This document shows positions 8,294-16,402 of a stretch of 64,000 bases of DNA, piece after piece. Positions within the stretch are counted from its first letter, which is position 1. Every line of letters starts with the position of its first letter. Origin of the DNA: Bacteroidaceae bacterium (GTDB taxonomy: Bacteria > Bacteroidota > Bacteroidia > Bacteroidales > Muribaculaceae); contig JAETNO010000014.1 in assembly GCA_021768245.1 (NCBI GenBank), forward strand, positions 1 through 64,000, written 5' to 3'. The notes below the pieces were generated by a model. The model was not told the DNA's origin. It did not search any database and was given only the letters and a program-made list of their open reading frames with translations. Made by a program: the position numbers and the translations under genes.

Positions 8294-9709
8294 ATGAAAA
8301 AATCAATATATATGTTGCCCATCGCGGCGACACTTCTCGTAAGTTCGTGCGATATAGAGATGGTTCCGAAAGGGCAGACAACTCTCGACAGTGCCCAGGA
8401 GATAGAGTATCTTTTAAACTCTCTTGAAGTCAATGTTGACCCGGGTTCCGATCTCTGCGTCATAGTCAATGAAAGCTACGGTCAGGAATTCACTACCGTC
8501 AAGCAATTGATAGCCAATACAAACAGCCTGACTTCAGTCTATTTGAGTTATAACGAAGGACCTGACCGGGCCAATCTTACGAGGGACGATAAACGCTACA
8601 GTTCAATCTACAGTGCTATAAATACCCTTAATGTCGCTTTGGGAAAAATCGACGGAGTGTCGGGCGACGAGGCTATCAAGACAAGGGTTAGGGCAGAAGC
8701 GCATATCAAGCGTGCCTATCTTCATTTCATTGCCGCGAACATATACGCCAAGCAGTATGACGAGGCCACGGCTTCGAAAAATGGCGGTATAGCTTATGTG
8801 ACCGATTATGAAATGAACGTGAAGGAGCAGCTTCCTCTCGACCGTGTCTACGAGCTCATGCTTGAGGACCTCGATGATGAATATATCAACCAGTTGCCTG
8901 AGGAGGCGTCAGTGCTTCGATGCAGCAGGGCTACCGGCAATGCCATAAAGGCGCGTGTCCTTTTCCAGATGAAGCGTTATGCAGAGGCTCTTTCCTATGC
9001 AGAGGCGGCATTGGAACTTAACGATGAGGTGGAGGACCGCAGTTATATGATGGAGGAATATGCCTGGTATCTTCTCCCGACTTCTCCTAACAATTATATT
9101 TATATTTCATCATCGGGCGAGAGCTGGTGGGTGCCATTCGCCGACAATCTGTCGCTTGAGACCGTAGCTAAATTCGAGGATGGAGATTTTGTCATAGACT
9201 ATGGCTATTCAGGCTATCCCGAGGAAGGGGAGGAACTGTGGAATCCGATGTATGGCGAGATGAATACCGGAATTGAAGGTTCGTTGAGCTTCACGGGCTA
9301 CGATACCTATAAGAATCCATGGGGCATAACCGTTGAGCAGATGATGTATGTCGCAGCCGAGTGCCATATCCGTAGCGGTGCCGCAGGAGGCGTTCAGAAA
9401 GGCATGGAAATGATAAATCACGTACGCACATTCCGTATCGACCCTGACAAATACACTCCTTGGAGCGCGTCGACCGAACAGGAGGCTATGGCCTATCTTC
9501 AGCAGGCTAAGTTCATAGAGAATATAGCGACAGCCGAAAACTTCTTCGACCGTAAGCGCTGGAACACCGAGGAGGATTATAAAATGACTGTTACCCGTGA
9601 AATCCCCGGGGTAGGAACCTATTCCATAGCTCCCGAAAGTCCGTTGTGGGTGCTTCCGTTCCCCAACTCTGTGATACAGAATAATCCTACATTCACACAG
9701 AATTATTGA
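8294..9709 (+). CDS. SusD/RagB-family surface lipoprotein
   Basis: This is the ligand-binding lid partner of the SusC protein encoded just upstream. The 471-residue protein starts with a lipoprotein signal peptide, with lipobox LVSSC and Cys19. The helical, TPR-like SusD fold is suggested by AHIKRAYLHFIAANIYAKQY (residues 134-153) and by the C-terminal FFDRKRWNT and LPFPNSVIQNNP segments typical of the family, where the last residues pack on the barrel partner. It lies 20 bp after susC, and the next gene starts 11 bp after its stop. Ligand specificity is not deducible. Confidence 0.93.
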   Translation: MKKSIYMLPIAATLLVSSCDIEMVPKGQTTLDSAQEIEYLLNSLEVNVDPGSDLCVIVNESYGQEFTTVKQLIANTNSLTSVYLSYNEGPDRANLTRDDKRYSSIYSAINTLNVALGKIDGVSGDEAIKTRVRAEAHIKRAYLHFIAANIYAKQYDEATASKNGGIAYVTDYEMNVKEQLPLDRVYELMLEDLDDEYINQLPEEASVLRCSRATGNAIKARVLFQMKRYAEALSYAEAALELNDEVEDRSYMMEEYAWYLLPTSPNNYIYISSSGESWWVPFADNLSLETVAKFEDGDFVIDYGYSGYPEEGEELWNPMYGEMNTGIEGSLSFTGYDTYKNPWGITVEQMMYVAAECHIRSGAAGGVQKGMEMINHVRTFRIDPDKYTPWSASTEQEAMAYLQQAKFIENIATAENFFDRKRWNTEEDYKMTVTREIPGVGTYSIAPESPLWVLPFPNSVIQNNPTFTQNY

Positions 9710-9720
9710 TTACCATTCAG

Positions 9721-11088
9721 ATGAAACGTTTTTTGATATCTATGGCCTGTGTCTCCGCTCTTATGGCGGGGGCACAGTCGCCTTTGACTCTGCAGTTCGC
9801 CGATACGGCTGATTGCTCCAAGACCGCCATATACCTCGGTAACCGTAAAGGTCTTTCGAAATTCGATGCCGTCCCATTGAAATTTCATGTCGCCACAGAT
9901 GGCAAGGTCGTTGTAGACTCCGCCATTCTCCACGACATGGATTTCTGTCCCGCGTGGCTCTATGTCGGGGAAGACGCTTTCCCTTTCATCTATGAACCCG
10001 GCAAGCGGCTCGAACTGTCAGTGTCACGCAACTCCGACGGTTCTGCTAAGGTTGACTATAAGGGAGATAATGTTGCCGAGTCAAAATATTTCAGCCTCTA
10101 TGAGAATCTATTCGACTATGATAGGTATTTTATCTATCCCCCCGAAAACGATACCATCAGTGTCGAGGTGAAGCGTGGTATGCTCGAAGACAATTATAAG
10201 ACTGCCTCGAAAGAGTTGAAACGGATTCCGAAGGGAGAGATTCGAGATTTTCTCGACACTCTGACACAGGATGCATATCTGGGCTATAATATCAGGTTCT
10301 GCGGTGGAGATAAGGAAAAATCTGCCGAACTAATGAAGAAAGTCGACCTCAATTCATGGATAGGACTATACAATTATCTGCCTTTGTGGGCTTTCGAAAG
10401 CGAACTGTCGGAGCCTGACTTTGATGCCGACATGACCCCTTGGGGACTTGAATATATCGAGGCCATAAAAAAGAAAATCACTGATCCCGCAGTCCGGGAA
10501 TCACTTCTCGGACATTGTGCCGAGGCTGTGATCAGCTGGGGAAAATGCGACAATATAGATGATTTCTGGACTCCATTCGTGGAGTTTGCCGGAAAGGATT
10601 CAAGAGCGGTCAGACGCTATGCCGACCGTGTAATTTCCATCAAGAAAAACAAGTCGGGCATGCCGGCCATAGATTTTTCTTTCAAGGACCGCGACGGCAA
10701 CAGCCACCGTCTCAGCGACTACTTCGGCAAGGTGCTCTATATAGATTGCTGGGCAAGCTGGTGCGGACCTTGCCGCAAGGAGATTCCGCATATCGAGAAG
10801 CATTATAAAGAATACTATAAAGGCAATGACAAGATAGCTTTCATAAGCATATCAATCGATGAGGACCGCGATGCCTGGTTGCGCCTTATCGAAAAGGACA
10901 AGCCTGAATGGCTTCAGTTCATAGCCTCAGGCGAGGAAAGCGAGGCATTGTCAAAAGCCTACGGTATTATGGGTATTCCGCGCTTCCTCCTGTTCAATGC
11001 TGACGGTACGATTGCCGATGCCGATGCTTTCCGTCCCTCCGACGAGAATTTCCGACAGAAACTCGATGAGGTGATAAATAGAAAATAA
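9721..11088 (+). CDS. Exported TlpA/thioredoxin-like protein of the Sus operon
   Basis: The 455-residue exported protein has a signal peptide (1-18) and a long N-terminal region (20-310) resembling the DUF4369-type modules found before TlpA domains in Bacteroidetes. The C-terminal thioredoxin-fold domain (about 313-455) has the active site WCGPC at 347-351 and the cis-Pro segment GIPRF. The likely role is thiol-disulfide exchange in the periplasm or at the outer membrane. I used ATG 9721, which starts a good signal peptide, rather than the in-frame TTG at 9706. The SusC-SusD-TlpA arrangement suggests processing of a thiol- or peptide-containing ligand, but that is inference. Confidence 0.88.
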   Translation: MKRFLISMACVSALMAGAQSPLTLQFADTADCSKTAIYLGNRKGLSKFDAVPLKFHVATDGKVVVDSAILHDMDFCPAWLYVGEDAFPFIYEPGKRLELSVSRNSDGSAKVDYKGDNVAESKYFSLYENLFDYDRYFIYPPENDTISVEVKRGMLEDNYKTASKELKRIPKGEIRDFLDTLTQDAYLGYNIRFCGGDKEKSAELMKKVDLNSWIGLYNYLPLWAFESELSEPDFDADMTPWGLEYIEAIKKKITDPAVRESLLGHCAEAVISWGKCDNIDDFWTPFVEFAGKDSRAVRRYADRVISIKKNKSGMPAIDFSFKDRDGNSHRLSDYFGKVLYIDCWASWCGPCRKEIPHIEKHYKEYYKGNDKIAFISISIDEDRDAWLRLIEKDKPEWLQFIASGEESEALSKAYGIMGIPRFLLFNADGTIADADAFRPSDENFRQKLDEVINRK

Positions 11089-11091
11089 ATG

Positions 11092-11123
11092 TTTGTAGAC
11101 TCGGGGATTTTTGATTAATTTTG
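11092..11123 (+). promoter_or_regulatory. Promoter of the DUF3127 gene
   Basis: TTTG (11092-11095) and TAATTTTG (11116-11123) are separated by 20 bp. The start would be near 11130, leaving a leader of about 115 nt before the ATG at 11246. Confidence 0.7.
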
Positions 11124-11245
11124 TCCTCTGACTGTTTTTTCTGACATATGTTTTGTCTTTGAAGACGGTCGGTGCGTCCGGTTCCCCTCTCGGTCGGCGG
11201 ACTGGGTCGCATTGGTTGAACACAGAAATCATAGAAATTTTAATA

Positions 11246-11668
11246 ATGGAAGTAACAGGAAAAATTATAGTGGCGCTCCCCGAAGTTGGCGGCACTTCTC
11301 AAAAAGGCAATCCCTGGAAAAAGCGTGAATACGTGCTTGAGACTCAGGAGACATATCCCCGCAAGGTGTTTTTCAACTTTTTCGGCGATCGCGTTGACCA
11401 GTATCCCCTTCAGGTCGGTCAGATGGTCAAAGTGAGCTTCGATATCGACAGCCGTGAGTATAACGGCCGTTGGTTCGTGGAAATCCGTGCTTGGAAGGCT
11501 GAGGACGCAAGTGCCGCTCCGGCTCCCGGTGCACCGGCTGCTTATGGTGCACCGGCATCATATGGCCCCGCTCCCCAGATGCCTCAGGGCTATGCCGCTC
11601 CCGCAGCAGCCCCCGCTCCTCCCGTGCCCGACCTGACCCCGTCGGCCACTGACGACCTGCCATTCTAA
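11246..11668 (+). CDS. DUF3127-family protein with an SSB-like acidic tail
   Basis: The 140-residue protein begins with the DUF3127 domain (about 1-85). This is an OB-fold-like domain common in Bacteroidetes, recognisable by EVTGKIIVALPE, KKREYVLET and DRVDQYPL. A flexible Ala/Pro/Gly/Tyr-rich linker (about 88-130) follows, and the protein ends in ATDDLPF. An acidic tail ending in Pro-Phe is the docking peptide of single-stranded DNA-binding proteins for replication and repair enzymes, so an SSB-like role is plausible but unproved. The ATG at 11246 was chosen because upstream in-frame codons lie in the promoter leader. It is monocistronic, between a promoter and a strong terminator. Confidence 0.85.
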   Translation: MEVTGKIIVALPEVGGTSQKGNPWKKREYVLETQETYPRKVFFNFFGDRVDQYPLQVGQMVKVSFDIDSREYNGRWFVEIRAWKAEDASAAPAPGAPAAYGAPASYGPAPQMPQGYAAPAAAPAPPVPDLTPSATDDLPF

Positions 11669-11720
11669 GTACTTATTTAGATGTGATTTAGGGCTCCATT
11701 TCAAGGGGCATACGATAAAC

Positions 11721-11772
11721 AAGAAAGAATTGACGCGGTGAAGACTACCTTCACCGCGTCAATTCTTTCTTT
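11721..11772. terminator. Bidirectional terminator between convergent genes
   Basis: A perfect 23-bp inverted repeat (11721-11743 and 11749-11771) has a 5-nt loop. The arms end in A-rich and T-rich runs, so the hairpin can stop transcription from both the DUF3127 gene and the convergent minus-strand operon. Confidence 0.88.
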
Positions 11773-11822
11773 ACATCTATTATATACCCCTAATTAGAAT
11801 ATGACCAACTGACTATGTCATG

Positions 11823-12614
11823 TTAGATTGAATAGCTGTTGCCGTTGATTATTATAGTGCTCTCGCGGAGGTTCTTGGCATTTTCACGGATTTTTTTTGC
11901 CTGCTCGCGTGCTTCTTTAGCCTGTTCACGTGCTTGACGAGCCTGTTCTCTCGCGGCTCTGGCTTGCTCGCGTGCCTGCTCTCTTGCAGCCCTGGCTTGT
12001 TCGCGCGCCTGTCGGGCTTGTTCGCGTGCGGCTTTTGCCTGCTTCCTTGCGGCTTTTGCCTGTTGGCGGGCATTGTGAATCCGGTCACGGGTGGTGACGG
12101 TGATTGTCGAACCTGAATTTGTCACTGTGTAGGTGGTATAGTTACCGTTGTCGGGACAGCAGTCGAAATCGAAATCCACGTCTTCGATAAATTCGCTGCG
12201 GTCATGGCGCGAGGAGCCGGTATATTTCTCGACTGAGAGAATCCACACGGATTCTCCGTGCTGCACGAGCGTATATTTCGCTTTCAGCCCTTTCCCGCCT
12301 TCAAAATTTATTGTGTAGACCGCATTGTGGCTACGGTTGTTCATCTGGAATGATGTAGCCTTGTTGCGTTCCTTCTTTATAGCCTCGATGAGGCGCGAGG
12401 CAATCTTGTTGTCAGTGAAATGGAATACACGGCTTGATTTTATGACATTTTTTGTCTTAGGGTCGCGACGTTCGGAGTAGACCTCATTGGTCACGCTTTT
12501 TGATTTCTCGAGCGAGTTGACCACATTGTCGATAGAACCCTGGGCTATGGCGCATAAGGGGGCAAGCATAAGTAATGCAAGCAGAGTGTGGCGGATATAT
12601 TTCATGATTGACAT
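11823..12614 (-). CDS. Exported protein with Arg/Glu/Gln/Ala-rich helical repeat, in a sigma-factor operon
   Basis: The 263-residue protein has a signal peptide (about 1-25, ending CAIAQ), a globular region (26-175) and a long repeat of REQA-type units (about 179-252) strongly predicted to be a continuous charged helix or coiled coil. It closes with a short STIIINGNSYSI tail. Two cysteines lie at 151-152. The start could also be the Met at residue 4 (12605). The globular part resembles small secreted proteins often placed after ECF sigma/anti-sigma genes in Bacteroides, but I do not know its function. It lies 48 bp downstream of the probable anti-sigma gene and is likely co-transcribed with it. 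Confidence 0.8.
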   Translation of the reverse strand: MSIMKYIRHTLLALLMLAPLCAIAQGSIDNVVNSLEKSKSVTNEVYSERRDPKTKNVIKSSRVFHFTDNKIASRLIEAIKKERNKATSFQMNNRSHNAVYTINFEGGKGLKAKYTLVQHGESVWILSVEKYTGSSRHDRSEFIEDVDFDFDCCPDNGNYTTYTVTNSGSTITVTTRDRIHNARQQAKAARKQAKAAREQARQAREQARAAREQAREQARAAREQARQAREQAKEAREQAKKIRENAKNLRESTIIINGNSYSI

Positions 12615-12662
12615 ATTTTTTGTTGTGTTTTTTGAATTCTTTTACCGTGTGATATATCTTCC

Positions 12663-13268
12663 TTAATAGTAGAGAGCAGCTTCGACTATTTCTTTGACGG
12701 TTGGGTCGGAAAGGTCGTAGCCCTCTGTCATGGCTTTGTTGTAGGCCTCGTCAGCCTCTTCTATGCTTGTGTCGATGGCCCTGAGCTGGTCGTCGACCAT
12801 CTTCTCGTTGCGTATGATTTCAGGCACCACGATTCTAAGGTCGGTGATTTTCTTCCCGTCGCGGATTATATAGCTCCCTTCATAGGCCATGTATTCTTCG
12901 GGAACGTCAATTGCCGACGGTGATTTGAAGATGAATCCGACAGAAAGGAGAAGGGCAAGCATGGCCGCTACGCTGACCCATTGCCATGAGCGCATGTGCA
13001 GGAGTCTGACCTTACTCTCCTTTGGCTGCGGGCTTTCGGCGGGTGCCTCCGCAGTGGGCTCTGCGGTCGCCCATGGCTCGAGGCTGTCGGGAGCGATGTC
13101 GCCGAGGTTGCTATACCATCCAAACATTGCACGGTATTTTTCAAGCCCTTCGGGGAGCTGCGGACGCTTGAAGAAGTCGTAAAGCTCCTTCTCCTCCCGG
13201 CAGTCAGTCTCTCCTGCGAGGAATCGCTCTATCCATTGGTTGATATTTCTGTCGTTTATGCTTGTCAT
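12663..13268 (-). CDS. Probable single-pass anti-sigma factor
   Basis: The 201-residue protein has a cytoplasmic N-terminal part with NINQWIERFLAGETDCREEKEL-like features (about 8-30) seen in Bacteroidetes anti-sigma and FecR-type proteins. A Pro/Ala/Glu linker, one membrane segment (about 95-113) and a periplasmic C-terminal part follow. Its start codon overlaps the sigma factor stop by 4 nt (ATGA), the classic translational coupling of sigma and anti-sigma genes. It would hold the sigma factor at the membrane until an envelope signal arrives. The signal is unknown. Confidence 0.8.
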   Translation of the reverse strand: MTSINDRNINQWIERFLAGETDCREEKELYDFFKRPQLPEGLEKYRAMFGWYSNLGDIAPDSLEPWATAEPTAEAPAESPQPKESKVRLLHMRSWQWVSVAAMLALLLSVGFIFKSPSAIDVPEEYMAYEGSYIIRDGKKITDLRIVVPEIIRNEKMVDDQLRAIDTSIEEADEAYNKAMTEGYDLSDPTVKEIVEAALYY

Positions 13269-13768
13269 AGTTGCTCTTGCATGAAAATTTCTTTTATACT
13301 CTGGCGGGCTCTTGAAAGCGCCACTCTTATGGAACCGGGAGTAGACCCGGTGATGCGGGCTATTTCAGCCACTTCAAGTCCTTCGATATGTTTCATCCTG
13401 ATGACGGCCTGCTGCACGGACGGCAGACGGGCTATGATTTCCATGACACCGTGGCTCTCCTCGGAGTCAATCACCGCTTGTTCCGGCGACGGCGAGGCCA
13501 TGTGGCTGTCAACCGTTTCGAGGCCGAGTGTCTCTCCGCTTTTACTCCGGAGCAGGTCGATGGCCCTGTGGCGGGCGATTACCATGGTGAGTGAATCGAC
13601 GCTGCGGTATTCATCGAGCCTTTCGCGGAGAGTCCAGAGTTTAAGCAGGGTGTCCTGGGCCACATCGTCAGCGAGGTCGCGGTCGGCGTCGGCCGACATC
13701 GTCATGACCATTCCGACAATGCGCTTCCTCAACTGAGGTGCCATCTGTTCAAACTCTCTGCGGTTCAT
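13265..13768 (-). CDS. ECF-type RNA polymerase sigma factor
   Basis: The 167-residue sigma-70 family protein has only regions 2 and 4. Region 2 spans about 8-75, with DDVAQDTLLKLW (core binding) and a MVIARHRAIDLLR helix. Region 4 spans about 112-162, with LPSVQQAVI and the helix-turn-helix EVAEIARITGSTPGSIRVALSRAR. It is the first gene of a three-gene minus-strand operon with the anti-sigma factor and the helical-repeat protein, so it probably controls its own operon and other envelope genes. It is transcribed divergently from the porin gene at 13979, which could be one of its targets. Confidence 0.93.
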   Translation of the reverse strand: MNRREFEQMAPQLRKRIVGMVMTMSADADRDLADDVAQDTLLKLWTLRERLDEYRSVDSLTMVIARHRAIDLLRSKSGETLGLETVDSHMASPSPEQAVIDSEESHGVMEIIARLPSVQQAVIRMKHIEGLEVAEIARITGSTPGSIRVALSRARQSIKEIFMQEQL

Positions 13769-13978
13769 TTCTCTCTCTTTGCCTTCAGGATGTCTGTTTA
13801 TTATAGAGACGGAAAAATCCCCGAAACGTTACATTGTCTTAAATAAATTTTCCGAATTTTTCTTTCAGTGTCCTTTGTCCATCATGATGAGGGCTGAACC
13901 ACCGCAGCTTCAAGAATGTTATAAAAAGTGAATATTACGTTGATTTTAACAGTTCATCATTTATATCAAGGCTTACTT

Positions 13979-15286
13979 ATGAAGTTATTAAAGACATTCA
14001 TCGCCGTTGTGCTTTCAATGGCAATCTTCTCTCAAGGCCGTGCGGAAAGTCCTACCGAGCAACAACATTCGGCTCTCCTTGACGACCATAAGCTAATCTT
14101 CTACGGGCCCGGTGAGAATCCGCAATCAGATTCCATACGTAATCTTATCGAGAATTTCTACTATGACCAGTTCCGTAGTTTCCAGGACCCTCAGGCACCT
14201 TATTTCCTTTTTATGAGCCGTGACACCCAGCTTGCCATGGGTATAGGCGGTGTGGTCAGGATGCGTGGCTATTTTGACTGGGGTGGCTCGACAGGGATTC
14301 CTGCTTTCTCTCCTTACTTTATCCCTACAACGCGCGATGAGCTTAACCGTCAGAAACTTGGCACTACCCCTGCCGGCACTGCGCTGTTTTTCCGTGTAAT
14401 AGGCCGTAATAAACGCCTTGGCGAATATCAGCTTTATATCGAGGCCAATTTCAACGGATATCAGAGCCGTGATTTTCATCTTAAGAAGGCTTACGCAGTC
14501 ATAAATGACTGGACTATAGGCTACGCTCCTTCGACATTCAGCGACGGTGCTGCCGTGCCTCCCACTATCGACTCCAACGGCCCGACCATGAAGATGGACG
14601 CTACAAGTGTGCTCGTGCGCTATATGCATCATTTCCGTAAGAGCGGCTTTTATGTTGCGGCATCAGTCGAGACACCTTCAATGACTATACAGGCCGACGG
14701 AGAGCAAGTGGCGGCACGCAGCGAGTTCCTCCCTAATCTTGCAGCCATGGTGCAATATGAATGGAGGCCGGGTCAGCATGTGCGTCTCTCGGGCATCACC
14801 CGTTTCATGCCTTATCGCGACCTTGTCCGTGGCCGCAATCATCAGGCGGTAGGCTGGGGACTTCAGTTTTCAACCGTCTTCCGGCCCGTAGACCCATTGA
14901 CTGTCTACGCGACTGTCAACGGTGGCCGTTCGTACTCAAACTTCGGTGGAGATTTCCTTCTCGGCAAATATGACCTTGTCGAGTGTATGAAATGTCCGGG
15001 GAAGCTTCGCACCGTGCCCGGATGGGGCTATTTCGTAGGTCTGCAATACAATTTCCGTCCTAATCTTTTCACATCGGCTACTTTCGGACAGGGACGCTAT
15101 CTGCCTTGTGGGGAGGTTCCCGGCTCAGACTATAAATATGGTCTTTACGGGGCTCTCAATCTCTTTTGGGATGCCACTCCGCGCATACGTTTCGGCGGGG
15201 AATTCAACTTCGGAAAGCGTCAGAACTTCAACGGTGACCATGGCTGGGCACGCCGTGTGGGCGCCCTCGCACAGTTCTCGTTCTGA
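13979..15286 (+). CDS. DcaP-like outer membrane porin
   Basis: The 435-residue protein has a signal peptide (about 1-23, ending RAES) and a barrel of alternating beta strands that ends in QFSF, with the terminal Phe required for outer-membrane insertion. Motifs such as GGVVRMRGYFDWGG and the GYAPSTFSDGAAVPPTIDSNGP region resemble DcaP-type trimeric porins. These pass small anionic substrates such as dicarboxylates in the characterised Acinetobacter case. The substrate here is unknown. I chose ATG 13979 over 13928 because it gives a clean signal peptide. It is divergent from the ECF sigma factor and ends at a hairpin terminator. Confidence 0.82.
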   Translation: MKLLKTFIAVVLSMAIFSQGRAESPTEQQHSALLDDHKLIFYGPGENPQSDSIRNLIENFYYDQFRSFQDPQAPYFLFMSRDTQLAMGIGGVVRMRGYFDWGGSTGIPAFSPYFIPTTRDELNRQKLGTTPAGTALFFRVIGRNKRLGEYQLYIEANFNGYQSRDFHLKKAYAVINDWTIGYAPSTFSDGAAVPPTIDSNGPTMKMDATSVLVRYMHHFRKSGFYVAASVETPSMTIQADGEQVAARSEFLPNLAAMVQYEWRPGQHVRLSGITRFMPYRDLVRGRNHQAVGWGLQFSTVFRPVDPLTVYATVNGGRSYSNFGGDFLLGKYDLVECMKCPGKLRTVPGWGYFVGLQYNFRPNLFTSATFGQGRYLPCGEVPGSDYKYGLYGALNLFWDATPRIRFGGEFNFGKRQNFNGDHGWARRVGALAQFSF

Positions 15287-15304
15287 CAATCCGTTGTGGG
15301 TAAG

Positions 15305-15350
15305 GGGTACAGAAATTCAGAAATGTCATTTCTGAATTTCTGTACCCTTT
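15305..15350. terminator. Long hairpin terminator overlapping the end of the acetyltransferase gene
   Basis: Arms 15305-15325 and 15327-15347 form a 21-bp perfect inverted repeat around a single base, followed by TTT. It terminates the porin transcript. The last eight codons of the convergent acetyltransferase gene lie in the same sequence. Confidence 0.8.
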
Positions 15351-15859
15351 CCAACTTCCGGTTTCAGTTCCAACTGGTAATCAACCACGTCGAGTATACG
15401 TCCGAATTTCCTGCCTACGCCTTTGAAATGCGACACTTTTGTGAAGCCTAATGCCTCATGGAGCAGGCAGCTCGCCTCGTTGTCGGCGGTTATGCATGCG
15501 ATTAATGAATCAAAGCCCATGAAGCGACATTCGTCAATGAGCCTTTCCATAAGTTTCCGTCCTATTCCCTGTCGCTTGAACTTGTGGTTGATATAGACGG
15601 TGCTTTCAAGCGTTCCGGCATAAGCTGCACGCTCTTTCCATGCATGGGAATAGCTGTAGCCTGCCACTTCTCCGTCGATTTCTGCTACGAGATATGGATA
15701 GTGGTTTGAAATTTCCTCAATCCGCGCACTCATTACGTCAGCCGTAGGGGCTACGGTCTCGAATGAGACCACTGTCTCCTCCACGTAAGGGCGATAGATG
15801 TCGGCAATTGCTTTGGAGTCTGACTTTGTGACGGGACGTATTGTAAGCATTTCTTTCAT
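15326..15859 (-). CDS. GNAT-family N-acetyltransferase (phosphinothricin acetyltransferase-like)
   Basis: The 177-residue protein matches the Pat/MnaT subgroup of GNAT enzymes, which acetylate amino acids or analogues using acetyl-CoA. The beginning LTIRPVTKSDSKAIADIYRPYVEETVVSFE is a hallmark of the group, and the acetyl-CoA loop is RQGIGRKLMERL (about 114-125). The later HEALGFTKVSHFKGVGRKFGR segment is also typical. The last residues VGKGTEIQK are encoded within the terminator hairpin of the convergent porin gene, so the C-terminus may be a recent extension. Substrate unknown. Confidence 0.88.
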   Translation of the reverse strand: MKEMLTIRPVTKSDSKAIADIYRPYVEETVVSFETVAPTADVMSARIEEISNHYPYLVAEIDGEVAGYSYSHAWKERAAYAGTLESTVYINHKFKRQGIGRKLMERLIDECRFMGFDSLIACITADNEASCLLHEALGFTKVSHFKGVGRKFGRILDVVDYQLELKPEVGKGTEIQK

Positions 15860-15898
15860 ATCGGATTATGGATTCCGTAAGGTTTTATAAGTGAAACC

Positions 15899-16402
15899 TC
15901 AGATTCGGATTTTGCCTAATTCAATCACTTCGAGGTCGCGTATCTCGCCTGCATCGAGGCTTACGCGCACGAGTGTGCGCTCCTTCTGCCATCCGTGATA
16001 GCCGGCGGCTCCCGGGTTTATGTGCAGGAGACCGAGCTCCGCGTCGGGCATCACCTTGAGTATGTGGGAATGGCCGCAGACCATCAGGTTTATCCTGTTG
16101 TCGTGGAGTGACCGCTTCACTCCCGGGGCATAGCGTCCCGGATAACCGGCGATGTGGGTGAGCCATACGTTAAGTCCCTCGACCGTGAAACATTCCACTT
16201 CGCGGCACCGACGGCATACATCGCCATGGTCGATATTCCCTCTGACTGCTCTGACCGTAGGCACCACGTCTTCAAGACGGCGTATGATATCTATGTCGCC
16301 AATGTCGCCGGCATGCCAGATTTCGTCGCAATCCTGGAAATGGGCGGCGTAGCGGTCGTCCCAGCATGAATGGGTGTCTGACAGGATTCCTATTTTCTTC
16401 AT
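15899..16402 (-). CDS. YfcE/MJ0936-type metallophosphoesterase
   Basis: This is a 167-residue calcineurin-like phosphoesterase. The metal-binding motifs appear in order: SDTH (8-11), HAGDIGD (31-37), RGNIDH, and near the C-terminus CGHSH and INPGA. Members hydrolyse phosphodiesters such as bis-p-nitrophenyl phosphate in vitro, and the physiological substrate is generally unknown. Its start overlaps the stop of the glycosidase-like lipoprotein gene by 4 nt, so the two genes are translationally coupled. Confidence 0.9.
   Translation of the reverse strand: MKKIGILSDTHSCWDDRYAAHFQDCDEIWHAGDIGDIDIIRRLEDVVPTVRAVRGNIDHGDVCRRCREVECFTVEGLNVWLTHIAGYPGRYAPGVKRSLHDNRINLMVCGHSHILKVMPDAELGLLHINPGAAGYHGWQKERTLVRVSLDAGEIRDLEVIELGKIRI

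Noticed and set aside
12996..13736. 246-codon plus-strand frame across the sigma/anti-sigma genes
   Set aside because: It is antisense to two coupled genes with clear motifs; its composition is Ser/Arg-rich shadow sequence.
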